8,995 nt of DNA. It comes from Bryobacterales bacterium. Lineage in GTDB: Bacteria > Acidobacteriota > Terriglobia > Bryobacterales > Bryobacteraceae. The first letter of the stretch is position 1. The number at the start of each line of letters is the position of its first letter. Shown one piece after another: positions 4,722 through 8,995 of the stretch. The stretch spans positions 1-8,995 of the forward strand of contig JADYZL010000412.1 in the NCBI GenBank assembly GCA_020853155.1. Direction: 5' to 3'. The notes beneath the pieces were generated by a model, which saw only the letters and a list, made by a program, of their open reading frames with translations, was not told the origin of the DNA and made no database searches. The translations under genes and the position numbers were made by a program.

Positions 4722-6686
4722 ATGAACTACTACCTCACGACGCCCATTTATTACGTCAATGCCGCCCCGCACATCGGGCATACCTATACGACGCTCGCGG
4801 CGGATACCATCCGGCGCTTCAAGCGCATGCGCGGCTACGATGTGGTGCTCACCACGGGCACCGATGAGCATGGGCTCAAGATTGAACGGGCCGCGAAAAA
4901 GACCGGCAAGACGCCCCAGGAATTCACCACCATTATCTCCAACGAATTCCGGCGGCAATGGAAGATGCTCGGCCTCGTGGATCCTGAAGCGAATCCTGGG
5001 GACCGCTTCATCCGGACCACGGACCCCCGCCACGTCGAAACCGTGCAGGAACTTTTCCGCCGCTGCCAGGCGAATGGCTTCATCTACAAGGAACGCTATA
5101 CCGGCATGTACGATGTGGGCGAAGAGACCTTCGTCCAGGGCGCCAAGCCGGGCGACGTTTCCCCCGTGAACGGCCAGCCGCTTGAGGAGGTCACCGAAGA
5201 GAATTACTTCTTCCGCCTCTCCGCGTTCCAAGATCGCCTGCTCGAACTCTACGAAACCCAGCCCGGCTTCGTGCGTCCGGATTTCCGCCGCAATGAGGTT
5301 TTGAGCTTCGTGCGAGGCGGGCTCGAGGATCTCTCCATCAGCCGCGGTTCGATTTCCTGGGGCATCCCGCTCCCCACCGGAGACGGGCAGGTCTTCTATG
5401 TCTGGTTCGACGCGCTCAGCAGCTATTACACCGCCGTGGCCGGCGAAGACCGCTGGCCGGCGGATCTGCACCTGATCGGCAAGGAGATTCTGCGCTTCCA
5501 TGCCGTCTATTGGCCGGCGTTTCTGATGGCGGCCGGCTGGCCCCTGCCGAAACAGATTTTTGCGCACGGCTGGCTGCTCTTTGAAAACGACAAAATGAGC
5601 AAGTCGCGCGGCAATATCGTCCGCGCCGAACCCATCCATCGGGTGATGGGGATCGAGGGGCTGCGCTATTTCCTGCTGCGCGAGATTCCCTTCGGCCACG
5701 ATGGCGGCTTCAGCTACGATGCGCTTGTGCAGCGCTTCAATGCGGATCTGGCGAACGGGCTCGGCAACCTCGCCAGCCGCACCGTCGCGATGCTCCACCA
5801 GTATTTCGGAGGCCGTATTCCTTCGCCCGAAGGCAATGGCGACGCCACCGTGGCCGTCGCCGCCGCCGAAGCCATCGGCGCCTCCCGCAACCATTACGAA
5901 AACTTCGAATTTTCGAAAGCGCTCGAAGCCATCTGGGGACTCATCTCCAAAGTGGACAAGTTCATCGTCGAGAAGAAGCCGTGGACCCTCGCGAAATCCA
6001 CTGCTCCGGAGGATCGCGCGGCCCTGGACGACGCCTTGTTCACCGCCGCCGAAGCCCTCCGAGTGGTGACGGTGCTGGTGGCCCCGGTGCTGCCCGCTTC
6101 AGCCCAAGCGCTTTGGGAGATTCTCGGTGGAGAGGGTAAGGTGGAAGCGTTCCAATGGGAGACGCTCGCCTGGGGACAGTTGCCGAAGGGCGGCAAGGTG
6201 GAAGCGCTCCCCGAAGCGCCGCTCTTCCCCCGTTTGAAAGCCGAAGAGGTGATCCCGCGCATGCGCGATCTGGAACAACAAATTTCCGTGGAACAGGCGC
6301 GGATGGTCGGGAAGGACGTCGAGCCCGCCCCCGCCGGCAACGTCGCCCCGCTCGAAGCCCAGATCACGATTGACGATTTCGCGAAGGTCGATATGCGCGT
6401 GGGCCGGATCTTGCAGGCGGAGCCCGTCCCGAAGGCCGACAAATTGCTTCACCTCACCGTGGATCTCGGCGAAGCCCAGCCGCGCACCATTCTCGCCGGG
6501 GTGGCGCTTTATTACAAACCCGAGGCGCTCGTGGGCCGGAAGGTCCTGGTGGCCGCGAACCTCGCGCCACGCAAGCTGCGGGGGATCGAATCGAACGGGA
6601 TGATTCTGGCGGCCTCGCTCGAAGGGGGAAGCCCCGTCCTCGCGGGCTTTCTCGAAGACGTGCCGGTAGGGGCCAGATTGAAGTGA
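4722..6686 (+). CDS. metG: Methionyl-tRNA synthetase with C-terminal tRNA-binding domain
   Basis: The 654-residue protein charges initiator and elongator tRNA-Met. The Rossmann catalytic core has the class I signatures H-I-G-H at 17-20 and K-M-S-K-S at 291-295. The connective-peptide knuckle (about 121-165) contains none of the four zinc cysteines seen in Cys4-type MetRS. It resembles the zinc-free knuckle of the Bacillus/Staphylococcus type and is followed by N-Y-F-F-R-L. An alpha-helical anticodon-binding domain occupies roughly 335-520. Residues about 549-654 form a Trbp111-like OB-fold tRNA-binding domain (D-M-R-V-G-R-I, then K-A-D-K-L-L-H-L), which makes the enzyme a dimer in known homologues. 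Length is normal for the dimeric class. No clear Shine-Dalgarno precedes the ATG; the larC stop is 33 bp upstream, so coupling or read-through is possible. tatD overlaps the stop by 4 bp. Confidence 0.97.
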   Translation: MNYYLTTPIYYVNAAPHIGHTYTTLAADTIRRFKRMRGYDVVLTTGTDEHGLKIERAAKKTGKTPQEFTTIISNEFRRQWKMLGLVDPEANPGDRFIRTTDPRHVETVQELFRRCQANGFIYKERYTGMYDVGEETFVQGAKPGDVSPVNGQPLEEVTEENYFFRLSAFQDRLLELYETQPGFVRPDFRRNEVLSFVRGGLEDLSISRGSISWGIPLPTGDGQVFYVWFDALSSYYTAVAGEDRWPADLHLIGKEILRFHAVYWPAFLMAAGWPLPKQIFAHGWLLFENDKMSKSRGNIVRAEPIHRVMGIEGLRYFLLREIPFGHDGGFSYDALVQRFNADLANGLGNLASRTVAMLHQYFGGRIPSPEGNGDATVAVAAAEAIGASRNHYENFEFSKALEAIWGLISKVDKFIVEKKPWTLAKSTAPEDRAALDDALFTAAEALRVVTVLVAPVLPASAQALWEILGGEGKVEAFQWETLAWGQLPKGGKVEALPEAPLFPRLKAEEVIPRMRDLEQQISVEQARMVGKDVEPAPAGNVAPLEAQITIDDFAKVDMRVGRILQAEPVPKADKLLHLTVDLGEAQPRTILAGVALYYKPEALVGRKVLVAANLAPRKLRGIESNGMILAASLEGGSPVLAGFLEDVPVGARLK

Positions 6687-7513
6687 CGCAGGCCCCCATG
6701 CAGGATCCGGCTTTCATCGCTGGGTTTGTCGAAACCCATTGCCATCTGGACGATGGCCAATTCGAAAGCGAACGGGATCGAATCGTCGAACGGGCGCTCG
6801 AAGCCGGCATCGGGATGCTGGTGTCAATCGGTACCGGCGACGGTCCGCCGGATCTCGAAGCGGGCATCCGTATGGCGGAGACGTACGCGCCGGTCTACGC
6901 GAGCGTGGGCGTGCATCCGCACGATGCGGCGAAGGCCACAACGGAGACCTGGGCGGCGCTGCGTGATCTCGCCCGCCATCCGAAGGTGCTGCTGCTGGGA
7001 GAAATGGGTCTCGATTTTCATTACGATCACTCCCCGCGCGACGTGCAGCGGAACGTGTTTCGTGCCCAGTTGGAGATCGCGGCGGAACTGGAGATGCCCA
7101 TCGCGATTCATACCAGGGAAGCCTGGCGGGAAACCGCCGATTGTCTGCGCGAGGTCTGGGCCGGGGCCGGGAGCGGCGGCATCTTCCATTGCTTTTCGGG
7201 CGGCAAGGCGGAGGCGGAAGAGGCTCTGGCGTTCGGGTTCCATCTCGGTATCGGCGGCGTGCTCACGTTCCCAAGGGCAGAAGCGTTGCGGGCTGCCGTG
7301 GCGGCTACCCCGTTGAATCGCATCGTGTTAGAGACAGACGCGCCCTATCTCGCCCCGGTCCCATTTCGCGGAAAGCGCAACGAACCCGCGTATCTCATTC
7401 ACACCGCCCGGAAGCTGGCCGAGGTAAAAGGCGCTTCCCTGGAGACCGTGCGGGAGGCCACGTCCCGGAACTTCCGGGAGATGGTCTTTGCCCGAAAGTT
7501 GGCGAATCAGTAA
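6683..7513 (+). CDS. tatD: TatD-family metal-dependent hydrolase (DNase)
   Basis: This 276-residue TIM-barrel amidohydrolase-superfamily protein belongs to the TatD family, reported as Mg-dependent 3'-5' exonucleases active in DNA repair and quality control. Metal-site residues appear in order: the H-x-H pair at 19 and 21, G-V-H-P-H at 76-80, Glu107 in G-E-M-G-L-D, His143 in I-H-T-R-E, His169 in F-H-C-F-S-G, and Asp219 in E-T-D-A-P-Y-L. The usual Asp before the first H-x-H (D-x-H-x-H) is Glu here. The start is GTG 6683, overlapping the metG stop as GTGA, or ATG 6698, which shortens the protein by five residues; both fit the family. The 4-bp overlap points to translational coupling with metG, a pairing common in bacteria. 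Despite its name the family has no proven role in Tat export. Confidence 0.95.
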   Translation: MTQAPMQDPAFIAGFVETHCHLDDGQFESERDRIVERALEAGIGMLVSIGTGDGPPDLEAGIRMAETYAPVYASVGVHPHDAAKATTETWAALRDLARHPKVLLLGEMGLDFHYDHSPRDVQRNVFRAQLEIAAELEMPIAIHTREAWRETADCLREVWAGAGSGGIFHCFSGGKAEAEEALAFGFHLGIGGVLTFPRAEALRAAVAATPLNRIVLETDAPYLAPVPFRGKRNEPAYLIHTARKLAEVKGASLETVREATSRNFREMVFARKLANQ

Positions 7514-7529
7514 ACTAGGATTTCGCTTC

Positions 7530-8534
7530 ATGAGCATGAGCAGTGATCTTAGCCGCACGTTATCGGCTAGGGAAGTCTTCGAGTTGGTAGCCGGCGACCT
7601 TCACCGGGTGGAAGAGGAGTTCCGCGCGGAGTCCGTCGCGTCGGAACCGGCCGTCACGCGCATCGCCGGGCACCTGCAATCGAGCGGAGGCAAGCGGCTG
7701 CGCCCCACGCTGGTGCTGCTGACGGCCAAGTTGTTCGCGAATCGCGATCCGCAAACCAGCGTGCGTCTAGCCGCCATTGTGGAACTGATCCATACCGCCA
7801 CGCTCATCCACGACGACGTGATCGATGAGGCGGAGACCCGCCGCGGCCGAGCCTCCACCAATGCGCTCTGGGGCAACCAGACCAGCGTGCTCTCCGGAGA
7901 CTGGCTCTACATGCAGGCGTTCCGGATCGCGCTCGATATGCGGAATTTCCACCTGCTCGACCTCCTCATCAGCCTCACGCAACGGATGGTGGAGGGGGAA
8001 TTGCTCCAGGCCCGCTTGCTCGGCAAGATCGTCGAGCGCGGCGAGTATCTCGAATTGGTAGACCGCAAGACGGCCAGCCTGTTCTCCGCCTGTGCCCGCC
8101 TGGGCGCTTGCGCCGGCAACGCCACGGACGAAGAAGAGGCCCGTCTCGGCAAGTTTGCCTGGAATCTCGGCATGGCCTTCCAACTCGTCGACGATATCCT
8201 CGATTTCACCTCCACGGAAGAGACCCTCGGCAAACCCGTCGGCAGCGACCTGCGCGAAGGCAAGCTGACGCTTCCTCTCCTTTATGCCGTGGAGCAGGCG
8301 ACGCCGGCGGAGCGCGCCGATGTCGAGCGCGTCCTCGCCGAGCGCAGCTACAGCGCCGTGCCGTTCCATCGGGTGCTGGAGATCGTCCACAACCACAGCG
8401 GCATCGAGTTCGCCCGGCAAGCCGCCGCCGAGTATGCCGCCAAGGCCGGCATCCTGATCGGCCAGTTCCCCGAATCCGCCGCCCAGCGCGCCCTCCAATC
8501 CCTGCCGGATTTCGTCGTGATGCGGGATTTCTAA
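7530..8534 (+). CDS. Long-chain polyprenyl diphosphate synthase (IspB/HepT-like)
   Basis: The 334-residue all-helical trans-prenyltransferase extends allylic diphosphates with isopentenyl diphosphate. It has G-K-R-L-R-P at 54-59, the first Asp-rich motif D-D-V-I-D at 95-99 and the second, D-D-I-L-D, at 221-225, followed by G-K-P-V-G-S-D-L-R-E-G-K. The residues four and five positions before the first Asp are Thr91 and Ala90. Small residues there, in place of the aromatics of farnesyl or geranylgeranyl synthases, allow longer chains, so a C30-C50 product for a quinone side chain is likely. Exact length cannot be read. The ATG at 7530 has AGGA 9 nt upstream; a second ATG lies at 7536. The frame extending back to 7488 is rejected because it overlaps tatD with non-conserved sequence. 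The gene sits 16 bp after tatD, probably in the same operon. Confidence 0.93.
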   Translation: MSMSSDLSRTLSAREVFELVAGDLHRVEEEFRAESVASEPAVTRIAGHLQSSGGKRLRPTLVLLTAKLFANRDPQTSVRLAAIVELIHTATLIHDDVIDEAETRRGRASTNALWGNQTSVLSGDWLYMQAFRIALDMRNFHLLDLLISLTQRMVEGELLQARLLGKIVERGEYLELVDRKTASLFSACARLGACAGNATDEEEARLGKFAWNLGMAFQLVDDILDFTSTEETLGKPVGSDLREGKLTLPLLYAVEQATPAERADVERVLAERSYSAVPFHRVLEIVHNHSGIEFARQAAAEYAAKAGILIGQFPESAAQRALQSLPDFVVMRDF

Positions 8535-8623
8535 CTCATCCACCGCCCCGAAGCCCCTCTCCATTCATTTCTCTCGAATTTGTTTTGGCGTTAGACTCAA
8601 GAAAAGCCCGCCCGTCTTTTTGG

Positions 8624-8635
8624 CGGCCCGGGCCG
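8624..8635. repeat. GC-only palindrome before the sigma-factor gene
   Basis: CGGCCCGGGCCG is a perfect 12-bp palindrome in the 124-bp gap between the prenyl synthase and the sigma-factor gene. There is no T-run to make it a clean terminator. Chance palindromes of this kind are not rare in GC-rich DNA. Confidence 0.25.
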
Positions 8636-8646
8636 TCTTATCCCAT

Positions 8647-8650
8647 GGAG
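8647..8650 (+). promoter_or_regulatory. Ribosome binding site fixing a TTG start for the sigma factor
   Basis: GGAG lies 8 nt before the TTG at 8659, in a frame with no ATG before the conserved region. The nearby ATG at 8645 is in another frame and ends after five codons at a TGA that overlaps the TTG. Confidence 0.55.
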
Positions 8651-8658
8651 CCGATAGT

Positions 8659-8995
8659 TTGATCCCACGCGTAGCCGAAGACAAAGACCTTGTCCTCGCT
8701 GCGCAGCGAGGCGACGTGGAGCCGTTTAACCGGCTCATCGAGCGGTGGGAGAAGCGGATATTCAACTACCTGCTGCGCATTCTTGGCGACCGCGAGGACG
8801 CCATGGATGTCAGCCAGGAAGTGTTCCTGAAGGCATACCAGAAGATCCGGAGCCTTCAGGACGCGGATCGCTTTTCCTATTGGTTGTTTCGCATCGCGCA
8901 TAACGAGGCCTACTCCCTCGTCCGCAAGTCGCGGCCGGAGGAGGAATGGAACGGCCACGGCGATGGCCCCGAATGGAGCCGCCGCATGGCGCCGG
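8659..8995 (+). CDS. ECF-type RNA polymerase sigma factor, 3' end cut by the window edge
   Basis: The 112 visible residues hold most of sigma region 2. The L-V-L-A-A-Q-R-G-D opening at 11-19 is the usual start of extracytoplasmic-function sigma factors. It is followed by F-N-R-L-I-E-R at 23-29, the core-binding I-F-N-Y-L-L-R-I-L at 34-42 and the -10-recognising D-V-S-Q-E-V-F-L-K-A-Y at 50-60. F-S-Y-W-L-F-R-I-A-H-N follows at 72-82. Region 4 lies beyond the window. ECF factors direct RNA polymerase to specific promoters, usually under control of an anti-sigma factor encoded next door; any such gene would be outside. No in-frame ATG precedes region 2, so I assign the TTG at 8659, supported by GGAG 8 nt upstream. 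It lies 124 bp after the prenyl synthase and probably has its own promoter, though I see none that is convincing. Confidence 0.9.
   Translation, partial: MIPRVAEDKDLVLAAQRGDVEPFNRLIERWEKRIFNYLLRILGDREDAMDVSQEVFLKAYQKIRSLQDADRFSYWLFRIAHNEAYSLVRKSRPEEEWNGHGDGPEWSRRMAP

Noticed and set aside
3636..5894. A 752-codon open frame on the minus strand, opposite larC and metG
   Set aside because: It lies wholly antisense to two strongly conserved genes, has low-complexity His/Gly/Ala/Arg-rich composition and no recognisable motif. Such frames are common opposite GC-rich genes because of codon bias.
7767..8564. A 265-codon minus-strand frame opposite the prenyl synthase
   Set aside because: It is a mirror frame of a conserved gene and has no motif of its own.
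8601..8640. GC-rich segment with a T5 run considered as a terminator after the prenyl synthase
   Set aside because: The T-run falls between the possible stem arms instead of after them, and the arms pair over only about five bases.
8638..8958. A 106-codon minus-strand frame at the right end
   Set aside because: It is antisense to clear ECF sigma region 2 on the plus strand, which explains the sequence better.

Overview
This window is an ordinary stretch of bacterial chromosome carrying housekeeping and central-metabolism genes. It is GC-rich, tightly packed and even in base and codon use. I see no insertion sequence, phage gene, CRISPR array, tRNA or rRNA. The proteins look like those of an Acidobacteriota member, possibly of the Solibacter/Bryobacter group. 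That placement is inferred from the general character of RecA, TatA and LarC and the gene mix; no search was run. I did not find an undescribed multi-gene system. The points most worth checking are regulatory, above all a dyad in front of recA.

Layout, left to right. (1) Positions 1-560, plus strand: the 3' part of a PaaI-type hotdog thioesterase, then a short tatA with its own strong sigma-70-type promoter lying over the thioesterase stop codon. (2) Positions 618-650: a 13-bp stem terminator separating tatA from the convergent minus-strand block. (3) Positions 712-2431, minus strand: an HU-family DNA-binding protein and recA, separated by a 337-bp gap. The gap holds a probable HU promoter and a cluster of TTTTCC(C)GGG inverted repeats. 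(4) Positions 2432-2667: the divergent recA/sirtuin gap, with a 22-bp dyad over the likely recA -10 region (candidate SOS operator). (5) Positions 2668-8534, plus strand: a Sir2-family NAD-dependent lysine deacylase with the class III (desuccinylase-type) signature, then larC (nickel-pincer cofactor synthesis), metG, tatD and a long-chain polyprenyl diphosphate synthase. metG, tatD and the prenyl synthase are close enough to be one operon (4-bp overlap, then 16-bp gap), and larC lies 33 bp before metG. (6) From 8659 to the right edge: the N-terminal part of an ECF sigma factor that starts at TTG.

Functionally the genes cover DNA repair and nucleoid structure (recA, HU), protein export (tatA), translation (metG), respiratory-quinone side-chain supply (prenyl synthase), NAD-linked protein deacylation (sirtuin), cofactor maturation (larC) and transcriptional control (ECF sigma). 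They are not an obvious single pathway. Gene starts were chosen by ribosome-binding-site spacing and family length, so several differ from the longest open frame.
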